Origin: Pseudomonas saliphila | GTDB taxonomy: Bacteria > Pseudomonadota > Gammaproteobacteria > Pseudomonadales > Pseudomonadaceae | Direction of reading: 5' to 3' | Assembly: GCF_008638345.1 (NCBI RefSeq) | Contig: NZ_VTVA01000010.1 | Coordinates: forward strand, 1 to 64,000 | Length of the DNA: 64,000 nucleotides | Part shown: positions 19,482 through 27,233 of the stretch, one piece after another | Position numbering within the stretch: the first letter of the stretch is position 1 | Layout: every line of letters begins with the position of its first letter | Position numbers and translations under genes: made by a program | The notes under the pieces: model-generated | Database searches by the model: none | What the model was told of the DNA's origin: nothing | What the model saw: the letters and a program-made list of their open reading frames with translations, nothing else

Positions 19482-19887
19482 GATTCAACAAGCCCCCACC
19501 TGGCGGGCTTGCTGCAGCACGATCAACATCCATCAAAACACACCGTTTGGCCTGCCTGCGCAAGACCTGAGCGCGCGGGTGATTAGCCCCAGCTATCGCT
19601 TTCCAGCGAGCGAATCAGCCGTGGAGCCCATCGGTAACAGTTTTCTTGCGTACCTGGTCCACGAAAATGACTACGACATTAGTAGCAGGCAATATGGCAT
19701 CATTCGTGAAAATGCGCGAAAAAATAGATAATAAATATATTAGATACAATGTGTTAGATGATCAATCTAGAATCTTTACTAGCGACCAGTCAAAAAAGAT
19801 GCGTTATTTCCTACCAAAGTCGTAGTCGACGTTTGCCGATGCGGTGCTAACGTGACTATGCAATAAAAACAACAATTGGAGATGGTT
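19482..19887 (+). other. Intergenic region before the symporter operon
   Basis: About 406 bases. A hairpin at its left end is listed as a terminator. The right part (about 19700-19800) is strongly A/T-rich and probably holds the symporter promoter. No gene is recognised; the open frame across it has no domain. Confidence 0.5.
19489..19511 (+). terminator. Hairpin after the SbcC-like gene
   Basis: CAAGCCC and GGGCTTG form a 7-bp stem eight bases after the stop codon. The T-tract is missing, so termination strength is uncertain. Confidence 0.45.
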
Positions 19888-20154
19888 ATGTCCTTGTCTA
19901 AAGAAGACGCAGCGCGAGGCTACTGGAAGGAGAACCTGCGGTTCATGTTCATTCTGCTGGCCATCTGGTTCGTAGTATCGTTCGGAGCCGGCATTCTGTT
20001 CGTCGATGAACTGGATGCCATCCAGTTTTTCGGTTTCCCGCTGGGATTCTGGTTTGCTCAACAGGGCTCCATTTATACCTTCGTCGCGCTCATCTGGGTT
20101 TACGTCTGGAAGATGAATCGCCTCGATCGTAAATACGATGTCCACGAAGAATAA
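19888..20154 (+). CDS. DUF4212 small subunit of a sodium/solute symporter
   Basis: An 88-residue membrane protein with two helices and the family features GYWKENLRFMFILLAIWF and FGFPLGFWFAQQGS. DUF4212 proteins are always found next to a sodium:solute symporter and are taken to be its small subunit. The ATG at 19888 is chosen because TTGGAGA lies six bases upstream; the in-frame ATG at 19882 would overlap that site. The large subunit begins 16 bases after the stop. Confidence 0.9.
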   Translation: MSLSKEDAARGYWKENLRFMFILLAIWFVVSFGAGILFVDELDAIQFFGFPLGFWFAQQGSIYTFVALIWVYVWKMNRLDRKYDVHEE

Positions 20155-20170
20155 TAACAGGAGCCATTGA

Positions 20171-21940
20171 ATGGAAACTCAAACCCTGATCTACCTGTTT
20201 GTAGGCGCGACGTTTGCGCTATACATCGGGATCGCAATCTGGTCTCGTGCAGGCAGCACCAGTGAATACTATGTGGCAAGCAAGGGTGTGCACCCTATTG
20301 CAAACGGTATGGCCACTGGCGCTGACTGGATGTCAGCTGCATCCTTCATCTCCATGGCCGGTATCATTTCCTTTTCGGGTTATGACGGCAGTGTTTACCT
20401 AATGGGCTGGACAGGCGGCTACGTGCTGCTGGCAATGTGTCTGGCACCCTATCTGCGCAAGTTTGGCAAGTTCACCGTCCCGGAGTTTGTTGGCGAGCGT
20501 TACTACTCGCAGACGGCGCGTGTGGTTGCCGTAATCTGTGTGATCTTCATCTCCTTCACTTATGTAGCCGGCCAGATGCGCGGTGTGGGTATCGTGTTCT
20601 CGCGCTACCTGCAGGTCGACATCAACATGGGCGTGCTGATCGGCATGGCGATCGTGTTCTTCTACGCCGTGCTTGGCGGCATGAAGGGCATCACTTATAC
20701 CCAGGTGGCGCAGTACTGCGTAATGATCTTCGCCTACATGGTTCCGGCGATTTACATCTCCCTGCTGATTACCGGCAACCCGATCCCGCAACTGGGGTTT
20801 GGTAGTGAGGTGACGGGGACCGGCATGTCGGTGCTCGATCGGTTGAACGGGTTGGGCGCGGAGCTGGGTTTTGATGCCTATACCGATGGCACCAAATCGA
20901 CCATCGACGTGTTCTTCATCACTATGGCGCTGATGGTTGGTACCGCTGGTCTGCCCCACGTGATTGTGCGCTTTTTCACCACGCCTACAGTACGTGATGC
21001 ACGTAAATCAGCAGGTTACGCACTTCTGTTCATTGCGATTCTGTATACCACAGCACCGGCTGTTGCGGCCTTCGCACGGACCAACCTGCTGACCACTATT
21101 CCGAACGTGGCTTACGAGGAAGCACCTGACTGGTTTACTACCTGGGAAGTTGCAGGACTGGTTGCCTGGCAGGATAAGAATGGCGACGGTGTGATGCAGT
21201 ATGGCCCTGGCGCTCCCTTTGTAGGTGCTCCAAGCTTTACCGGTGATCGCGGTGAGCTGGGCGCGCGTGAGGTTCGCAACGAGCCCACCGCAACGGAAAA
21301 CGAAGTGTATATCGACCGCGACATCATCGTTCTGGCCAACCCGGAAATTGCGCAGCTACCTGGCTGGGTGGTAGCGCTGATTGCAGCAGGTGGTCTGGCG
21401 GCGGCGCTGTCCACTGCGGCAGGTCTGCTGCTGGTGATTTCGACATCGGTCTCCCACGACCTGTTGAAAAGCAACATGATGCCCAACATCAGTGAGAAGA
21501 AAGAACTGTTGGCAGCGCGTGTTGCTGCGGGGGTGGCGATTCTGATCGCCGGTATCTTTGGTATCTATCCACCGGCCTTCGTGGCACAGGTGGTGGCGTT
21601 TGCCTTCGGTCTTGCAGCCGCGTCCTTCTTCCCGGTCATCGTCATGGGTATTTTCTCCAAGAAGATGAACAAGGAAGGCGCAATCGCCGGCATGTCCGTT
21701 GGTCTTACCTTTACCTTCTGCTACATCGTGTTCTTCAAGTTCATCAGCCCTGAGATGGATAACGCAGCGCATTGGTGGCTTGGTATCTCACCGGAAGGCA
21801 TTGGTACCCTCGGCATGGTCTTTAACTTCATCGCCGCTGTAGCTGTGGCTGCGGTCACTAAGGCGCCGCCGGAGCATATCCAGCACCTGATCGAGGACAT
21901 TCGTGTACCGCGCGGAGCTGGTGCAGCAGTCGCTCACTAA
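20171..21940 (+). CDS. Sodium:solute symporter, ActP-like (VC_2705 type)
   Basis: A 589-residue transporter with about 13 membrane segments. It has the SSS-family segment GATADWMSAASFISMAG-like sequence near residue 50 (MATGADWMSAASFISMAG) and LPHVIVRFFTTP near residue 260. The insert with charged residues around 320-390 sits between membrane helices. With its DUF4212 partner it likely imports acetate or another short carboxylate with sodium. The propionyl-CoA synthetase 5 kb downstream supports a carboxylate substrate. A strong terminator follows. Confidence 0.9.
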   Translation: METQTLIYLFVGATFALYIGIAIWSRAGSTSEYYVASKGVHPIANGMATGADWMSAASFISMAGIISFSGYDGSVYLMGWTGGYVLLAMCLAPYLRKFGKFTVPEFVGERYYSQTARVVAVICVIFISFTYVAGQMRGVGIVFSRYLQVDINMGVLIGMAIVFFYAVLGGMKGITYTQVAQYCVMIFAYMVPAIYISLLITGNPIPQLGFGSEVTGTGMSVLDRLNGLGAELGFDAYTDGTKSTIDVFFITMALMVGTAGLPHVIVRFFTTPTVRDARKSAGYALLFIAILYTTAPAVAAFARTNLLTTIPNVAYEEAPDWFTTWEVAGLVAWQDKNGDGVMQYGPGAPFVGAPSFTGDRGELGAREVRNEPTATENEVYIDRDIIVLANPEIAQLPGWVVALIAAGGLAAALSTAAGLLLVISTSVSHDLLKSNMMPNISEKKELLAARVAAGVAILIAGIFGIYPPAFVAQVVAFAFGLAAASFFPVIVMGIFSKKMNKEGAIAGMSVGLTFTFCYIVFFKFISPEMDNAAHWWLGISPEGIGTLGMVFNFIAAVAVAAVTKAPPEHIQHLIEDIRVPRGAGAAVAH

Positions 21941-21960
21941 GGTTCCAAGCGTAGTAATAG

Positions 21961-21987
21961 AAAGCCCTCAGAGATGAGGGCTTTTTT
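21961..21987 (+). terminator. Rho-independent terminator after the symporter gene
   Basis: AAAGCCCTCA and TGAGGGCTTT form a 10-bp stem with a GAGA loop, followed by a run of T. This is a textbook intrinsic terminator. Confidence 0.92.
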
Positions 21988-22267
21988 GTGTCTGGCTAGG
22001 AGGTCACCGGCATCTGTCATTTCCCCAAGCAGTGTTGTCCCTCGCTTTATTACCCGCTCGTCGATTTTCTGCACTATGTTTAGTACAGGACAGCGCTGAA
22101 GACGACAGCGGTGCTGACAGCTACTGAGTGACACGCTGAAGGCGTCCGCTGCCAGCTCATATTCCATATATTGTCAGCGCCCGACGCTCGGCGCCGTCGA
22201 GCTGAATAAAGATCTTGACCGGTATTGGGAAACCTGGAGCTTCCGGCCAGCACACGAGGGGTGAGCC
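21988..22267 (+). other. Intergenic region before the acetyltransferase gene
   Basis: About 280 bases after the terminator. No gene, RNA or clear operator was seen. GAGGGGTGAG directly before 22268 is the ribosome binding site of the next gene. Confidence 0.4.
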
Positions 22268-22891
22268 ATGCTTGATACCCATTCTTCCCGGCTTCCGGAT
22301 CAATATGGACTGGACGACTTCCAGCACACCGCCATCGGGCTGCGCCAGGTTCGCTACCCGGAAGACATGCCACTGTTGTATCGCTGGATGCATGCAGGTC
22401 ACGTCATCCCCCAGTGGCATCTGAACAAGCCCACCACCGAGCTGAATGTACATTTTGAGAAGATGCTCGCCGACGATCATCAGCGGCTCTATCTGATCAG
22501 TGTGAATGGTCAATGGGTGGGGTATGCCGAGATATACGAAGCCGCCCGTGATCGGCTTGCCCGTTATTATCCAGCGGAGCCGGAAGACATCGGCTGGCAC
22601 CTGTTGATTGGCGAGCTGTCAGCATACGGTAAGGGGCACTTACGGCCTATTGTGCGCACCTTGTCGCACTTCATCTTCCAGCATACGCCTGCCCGCCGAA
22701 TCGTCGGAGAATCTGACCATAGCGTTCAGGCCTACGAAGTAGTCGCTGAAGGGCTCTGCTATGAGTCGAAGGGGCTGATTCATATGCCTGAGAAAATTGC
22801 GATGCTGTATCTCTGTGACCGTGACCGGTTCCTGGCGGCCTATCCGCTGGAAGCGAACCCGCTCGGAGTGCAAGCAGGCGTGGCGCCCTGA
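22268..22891 (+). CDS. GNAT acetyltransferase, siderophore (IucB/AlcB) type
   Basis: A 207-residue protein matching the siderophore-biosynthesis acyltransferase subgroup of GNAT enzymes, which acylate N-hydroxylysine or a similar amine. Visible marks are MPLLYRWMHAGHVIPQWHLN, GYAEIYEAARDRLARYY and DIGWHLLIGELSAYGKGHL. No other siderophore genes are in the window, so it is an orphan here and could act in another pathway or with a remote cluster. No Fur box was recognised upstream. Confidence 0.78.
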   Translation: MLDTHSSRLPDQYGLDDFQHTAIGLRQVRYPEDMPLLYRWMHAGHVIPQWHLNKPTTELNVHFEKMLADDHQRLYLISVNGQWVGYAEIYEAARDRLARYYPAEPEDIGWHLLIGELSAYGKGHLRPIVRTLSHFIFQHTPARRIVGESDHSVQAYEVVAEGLCYESKGLIHMPEKIAMLYLCDRDRFLAAYPLEANPLGVQAGVAP

Positions 22892-23005
22892 GGTCTGTAT
22901 CCGAGACAGTAGAACGGGTAGGTGCATGCAAGTGCATTGCAGCCGACATCTCGACGCGGGCATCAGGTCCGAGTCTGGCGCGCGCACCAGGGGACGTTAC
23001 AGGGT

Positions 23006-23036
23006 ATAAAAACGCCCCGGCAGAGCAGGGCGTTTC
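23006..23036 (-). terminator. Terminator of the FadL-type gene
   Basis: Read on the minus strand, AAACGCCC pairs with GGGCGTTT around a 10-base loop and runs into TTTTTAT. It lies just past the stop codon at 23044. Confidence 0.85.
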
Positions 23037-23043
23037 TGGTCAA

Positions 23044-24276
23044 TCAGAAGCGGTGGGTTACCTGGGCGCTCAAGCCATGAGCAGTATTGCGATAGCTTGA
23101 GTGGTAGTCGCCCTGGTGTACCTCGGACTTATCTTCGCGCAGATAAGCGTAGGCCACATCGACAGTCAGATCGTCAGTCGCATTCCAACCTGCGCCGAGG
23201 GACAGGATCTTGCGGTCACCCACAGGGATGCGCACGGTACGGTCGGCATCAGTAGTCGGGGATTCATCCAGAGTGAAACCGGTACGCAGTACCCATTGCG
23301 GATTCAACTGATAGGCCGCGCCGAAGGCGAAGGACCAGGTGTCGCTCCAGTTGAGTTCTTCCTCTACCGTAGTAAAGCGAGCAGCCAGGGGTCCGGTGAC
23401 GCCTTGGTTATCAACCACGATTTCCTGCAGCTGGCTCCAGCGAGTCCAGGTAGTGCCGGCATGCAGCGTCCACTGATCATCAAACTGGTAGGTGATAGAG
23501 GTATCGACCGACTCGGGGGAGGTGAAGTCCAGCGTTGCATCGTAGCTGCCGTTAATCCCGAGCGGTGGCGCACCCGTAATACGGGTACGGCCTTCAAGCT
23601 CGTACTCGACCTTGGAATGGTAGGTCAGGCCCCATGCGACTTTGTCGGTCACATCAACCAGCACGCCGGCGTTGAAACCGTAGCCGATATCGTCACCCTT
23701 GATGTTCACTTCGGCATCGTTGAGTGCAGTGACGTTTTTGGTCAGCTTGCCATCGATCTTATTGATGGTCGGGCCGAATCCAACGGATACGCGGTCAGTA
23801 ATCTGGTAGCTCAGGGTAGGCTGCAGGGTTACCACCTGTACTTTGCTGTACAGGCCGTGCTCGCGGCCGGCGAAGCTGTCTTCGTAGTCGCTGATCACGC
23901 CGAAGGGAGCATACATGCCCAGGCCGAAATGCATTTTCTCATTCAACGGCCGCACGTAGTAACCGAAGGGGATTGCAGCCAGAGGCACCATGTCCCCGTC
24001 GTTGGTGCCACGTCCGTTATTGCCACCACGGATATCAGTGCTGGCGTCGATCACAGCGAAACCGCCGCTGATTTCGGCACGGTCCAGTTTCGACATGCCC
24101 GCCGGGTTGCCAAACACCGTGCTGGCGTCAATGGCAGACGACGAGCGACCGGCGAAGCCAGTGCCCATGCTGCTGGCGCTCTGCTCGTTGATCGTCAGAC
24201 CGTTAGCGAAACTGTGGCTGGAAATAGTGGCAACTGCCACGGCGAGGGTGGTTTTGAACCAGGCAGACTTTTTCAT
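23044..24276 (-). CDS. FadL/OmpP1/TodX family outer-membrane transporter
   Basis: A 410-residue outer-membrane beta-barrel for uptake of hydrophobic compounds such as long-chain fatty acids. The ATG at 24276 follows GGAG and opens a signal peptide (MKKSAWFKTTLAVAVATISS, cleavage after SFA). The mature N-terminus NGLTINEQSASSMGTGFAGR and the NPAGMSKL motif are family hallmarks, and the last residues end in Phe (VTHRF), as in outer-membrane proteins. It is transcribed alone. Confidence 0.9.
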   Translation of the reverse strand: MKKSAWFKTTLAVAVATISSHSFANGLTINEQSASSMGTGFAGRSSSAIDASTVFGNPAGMSKLDRAEISGGFAVIDASTDIRGGNNGRGTNDGDMVPLAAIPFGYYVRPLNEKMHFGLGMYAPFGVISDYEDSFAGREHGLYSKVQVVTLQPTLSYQITDRVSVGFGPTINKIDGKLTKNVTALNDAEVNIKGDDIGYGFNAGVLVDVTDKVAWGLTYHSKVEYELEGRTRITGAPPLGINGSYDATLDFTSPESVDTSITYQFDDQWTLHAGTTWTRWSQLQEIVVDNQGVTGPLAARFTTVEEELNWSDTWSFAFGAAYQLNPQWVLRTGFTLDESPTTDADRTVRIPVGDRKILSLGAGWNATDDLTVDVAYAYLREDKSEVHQGDYHSSYRNTAHGLSAQVTHRF

Positions 24277-24421
24277 CCGATACTCCGGGATAAATGAAGC
24301 CGCGCAAGCTACCAAGATTTCTACGGTTTAGCTATGGGTGAAAAGAGATTTATTGGCGATCGTGCTGGTATCAGTAGGTATCATGCGGCCTACAGCGCAA
24401 AACGTGACCCACCAGTCATGC

Positions 24422-25138
24422 CTAGACACCGGCATTCCGGGCCTGGCGCAGCTGTCGCCAATGGCCGAGGCGGGTGTGCAACTGCGCCAGTGTGGTAATG
24501 CCCTGTGCTCGCGCCTTGCTGAGCAGGATCAGTGCAATTTCAGCGGTAATCATGGCATCTGCAGCTGCGTTGTGCCGCTGACTGTTGTTCAGTCGGAAGT
24601 ACCCGGCCCAGTCGTCCAGCGAGGCTCTGCCAAGCTCGGCTTCCGGGCAGAGCATGGGAGCCAGCTCTGCAACATCGATAAATTTGTGTCGCAGCTTGTG
24701 GCCGAGATCCAGGCGCAGTCCGCGAGTGAGCATGCGCTGATCAAAAGGGGCATGGTAGGCGAGGAAAACACACTGGCCGGCGAATTCCATGAAGTCCAGC
24801 AGCGTGGCGGCGGCGGCCCCGCCTTGCTCGATCTCGCTGGGCGAGATGCCGTGTATCAATACCGTCTCGGTCAGTGGGTGGTTAGCGCGATACAGCGTGC
24901 GCTCGAACTGCTTGCCGAAGTGAATCACACCCTGCTCGATGGCCACCGCACCGATCGAAAGGATCAGATCCCGGTGCACGTTCAGACCGCTGGTTTCAAG
25001 GTCAAGCACGACCAGACGCGTGTCATCCAGAGACGTATCGTCCAGGGGCTGTATCGGGGGCAGGGCGGCACGGCGAGCAATCTGCTCGGCAGTCAGTTTC
25101 GGCGCCCGCAGTTGTGGCAACCAGGCCAGTGCGTTCAT
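24422..25138 (-). CDS. DnaQ-like DEDDh 3'-5' exonuclease
   Basis: A 238-residue protein with the three exonuclease motifs: VVLDLETSG (Asp, Glu), YHAPFDQRML (Asp) and RHNAAADAMIT (His, Asp). It resembles Pol III epsilon-type exonucleases that lie beside DUF294 proteins. It overlaps the CBS/nucleotidyltransferase gene by four bases, so both are made from one message. In related bacteria this pair sits near acetate-uptake genes. A replication role is unlikely because the true dnaQ is normally beside rnhA. Confidence 0.83.
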   Translation of the reverse strand: MNALAWLPQLRAPKLTAEQIARRAALPPIQPLDDTSLDDTRLVVLDLETSGLNVHRDLILSIGAVAIEQGVIHFGKQFERTLYRANHPLTETVLIHGISPSEIEQGGAAAATLLDFMEFAGQCVFLAYHAPFDQRMLTRGLRLDLGHKLRHKFIDVAELAPMLCPEAELGRASLDDWAGYFRLNNSQRHNAAADAMITAEIALILLSKARAQGITTLAQLHTRLGHWRQLRQARNAGV

Positions 25139-27069
25139 AGCTGATACCTCAATGCCAGACTCGACTGCAAGCGCTTGGCCTGGCGAAAGGATTCGCGCAG
25201 GATGCGGCGGTCCAGATGGTTTAACGTGTCGGGGTCAACGCGGTTACTGAATGGCTCCCCGGAGCGGGCCTGTTTCTGGTGCTGCTGCATCCGTATCAGT
25301 TGAATGAAGTGGTAGGCCTCCTCATAGGCGCCAGCATCCAGCGGTTCAATCACGCCTGCGTCGCACAGTTGCCTGAACCGTTCAATGGTATTGCATTCGC
25401 TGATGCCGTTGGCCAATGCAAGCACCCGCGCACCATCGACGAAGGGCGTCAAACCCTGGGTTTTCAGGTCGAGAGTATCTTTCTCGGCACCGCTGCGAGC
25501 CAGGACGAAATCGCGGAATCGGCCAATCGGTGGGCGGAACATGAGCGCGTTCTGTGCCATCCGATTCTGGAACAGCGTATTGTTCGCCACCTTCCGGAGC
25601 ACCCCATCAAACAGTTCCTGCGCGCCGGATGCATCGCCCCAGACCACCCGAAAGTCGAAGTAGATGGACGAGGACAGCAGGTTTTCTGGCGTGGTGGTGC
25701 GGATGAACTTGTCGAAGCGCTGGCCCCATTCTGCGCGCGACAGGCACAGCTCAGGGTTGTTGGCCATAATGTTGCCCTTGCACAGCGTGAAGCCGCATTG
25801 AGCCAGGGCATGATTGATGCGGTCCGCCAGGGGTAACAGCTGCTGACGAAGTTGCTCGGCCTGGGCGGCGGACTCGGCTTCAAACAGCATGCCGTTGTCC
25901 TGATCCGTGTGCAGCGTCTGTTCACTGCGCCCCTCACTGCCAAACACCAGCCAGGTGAAGGGCACAGCCGGTTCGCCATGCTTCTCGATACACAGCTCGA
26001 TCACGCGACACACAGTGTGATCGTTCAACAGCGTGATGATCCGGGTGATCTGCGTCGACGAAGCCCCATGCGCCAACATGCTTTCGGCCAGGCGGCGAAT
26101 ATCCTCGCGCATCGCCTCCAGCGCTTCGACGTCCGCCGCTTGACGGATAGTGCGCGCTAGATGCACCAGGTCCACGCGTTGCAGGGAGAACAGATCGCGC
26201 TCGGATAACACACCGACTAGTATGTCGTCCTTGACCACGCAGACGTGGGCAATATGCCGGCTGGTCATGGCGATGGCCGCATCGAACGCGGTATGTGCCG
26301 GGGACAGATGAAAAGGTGAAGCGGTCATCACCTGGCGGATCTCGGCGTCGAGTCCAATATCGCCGTCAGCGACCATGGCGCGCAGGTCGCGCAGGGTAAA
26401 AATCCCCTGGGGACGCAGCCGTTGGTCGGTGATGATAATGCTGCCGACACTTGCTTCGTGCATGTGTTTTACCGCCTCGCGTACCGGCGTATCGGGCTGG
26501 CAGGTTACCGGTGCGCGGTTTGCCAACTCGTCGAGTCTGGTTTCCAGCGAATACTGCTCGCCCAGTTGCTCGGCCGCCTGTGCTTGCGCCTGTTGGTTCA
26601 CCTGATCCAGCAGACTGCTGACACCGCGCAACGCGAAGTCTCGGAACACCATCGACAGCTTGAACAGCTTGATAAAATGCACGCGCGGCAAGGTCAGGCA
26701 AAAGCAGTCCTCGCTGGCAATGTGCTCGGTGCGCGTGGCACGTTCACCCACCAGGGCCGCCAACGGAAAGCACTCGCCGACGCCAATCTCGAAGGTGGTG
26801 TCCGGTGTTTCCTGACCCGGAATCAGACGCTCGCCGCGAATAAGCCCCTGCTTGACGATGTAGAAGTCCTGCACCACGCCTTCCTGCGGACTGATGATCG
26901 ACTCACCCTTGGAGTAGAAGCGCAGCTGGCAATGCTCAACCATCCAGGCGAGATGGCTGGGCTCCATACTGTTGAATGGCGGGTATTTCTGCAGAAAGGT
27001 CATTGTGCCGTGAATGTTCTGCAGAACTGCTGTTTTACCCGCCTGCGAGAAGGCTTCTTCTTTCGTCAT
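25135..27069 (-). CDS. Cyclic-nucleotide-binding/CBS/DUF294 putative nucleotidyltransferase
   Basis: A 644-residue multidomain protein. Residues about 10-150 are a cNMP-binding (Crp-like) fold, about 180-310 a CBS pair (PVREAVKHMHEASVGSI; IAHVCVVKDDILVGVLSERDL), about 330-480 a DUF294 nucleotidyltransferase (FGSEGRSEQTLHTDQDNGM), and the rest the DUF294 C-terminal helical domain. Such proteins are thought to control short-chain carboxylate transport or metabolism, but the reaction is unproven. It is the first gene of a two-gene operon divergent from the acyl-CoA synthetase gene. Confidence 0.85.
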   Translation of the reverse strand: MTKEEAFSQAGKTAVLQNIHGTMTFLQKYPPFNSMEPSHLAWMVEHCQLRFYSKGESIISPQEGVVQDFYIVKQGLIRGERLIPGQETPDTTFEIGVGECFPLAALVGERATRTEHIASEDCFCLTLPRVHFIKLFKLSMVFRDFALRGVSSLLDQVNQQAQAQAAEQLGEQYSLETRLDELANRAPVTCQPDTPVREAVKHMHEASVGSIIITDQRLRPQGIFTLRDLRAMVADGDIGLDAEIRQVMTASPFHLSPAHTAFDAAIAMTSRHIAHVCVVKDDILVGVLSERDLFSLQRVDLVHLARTIRQAADVEALEAMREDIRRLAESMLAHGASSTQITRIITLLNDHTVCRVIELCIEKHGEPAVPFTWLVFGSEGRSEQTLHTDQDNGMLFEAESAAQAEQLRQQLLPLADRINHALAQCGFTLCKGNIMANNPELCLSRAEWGQRFDKFIRTTTPENLLSSSIYFDFRVVWGDASGAQELFDGVLRKVANNTLFQNRMAQNALMFRPPIGRFRDFVLARSGAEKDTLDLKTQGLTPFVDGARVLALANGISECNTIERFRQLCDAGVIEPLDAGAYEEAYHFIQLIRMQQHQKQARSGEPFSNRVDPDTLNHLDRRILRESFRQAKRLQSSLALRYQL

Positions 27070-27233
27070 CGACGTGGCCTGTCAGTGGTGTATTTGCGAG
27101 TCTGCGCTGCGTGCTGCGCGGCTCCCATCCGACCTAAGTATAGGATCTACCTAAGTCTAAGCACCGACATAAGTCTAGTTTCCTTTCCAACCGCGAGGAC
27201 TAGTCTTGAGGGTATTGAAAGAGGACACCTTCC
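27070..27233. promoter_or_regulatory. Divergent promoter region with three direct repeats
   Basis: Between the CBS protein gene and the propionyl-CoA synthetase gene there are three similar 11-mers: CCTAAGTATAG (27133), CCTAAGTCTAA (27150) and CATAAGTCTAG (27168), spaced 17-18 bases apart. They look like an operator for a regulator that binds several turns along one face. The regulator is unknown; an acetate-switch response regulator (CrbR/ErdR type) is a guess. Confidence 0.5.

Noticed and set aside
19468-19731. An 87-codon open frame after the SbcC-like gene
   Set aside because: It overlaps the terminator hairpin and the AT-rich promoter region and has no domain.
23101-24297. A 398-codon plus-strand frame opposite the FadL-type gene
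   Set aside because: The minus strand encodes a complete FadL-family protein with signal peptide; the plus frame is a shadow.
24338-25144. A 268-codon plus-strand frame opposite the DnaQ-like gene
   Set aside because: It mirrors a gene with clear exonuclease motifs; the plus-strand protein has none.
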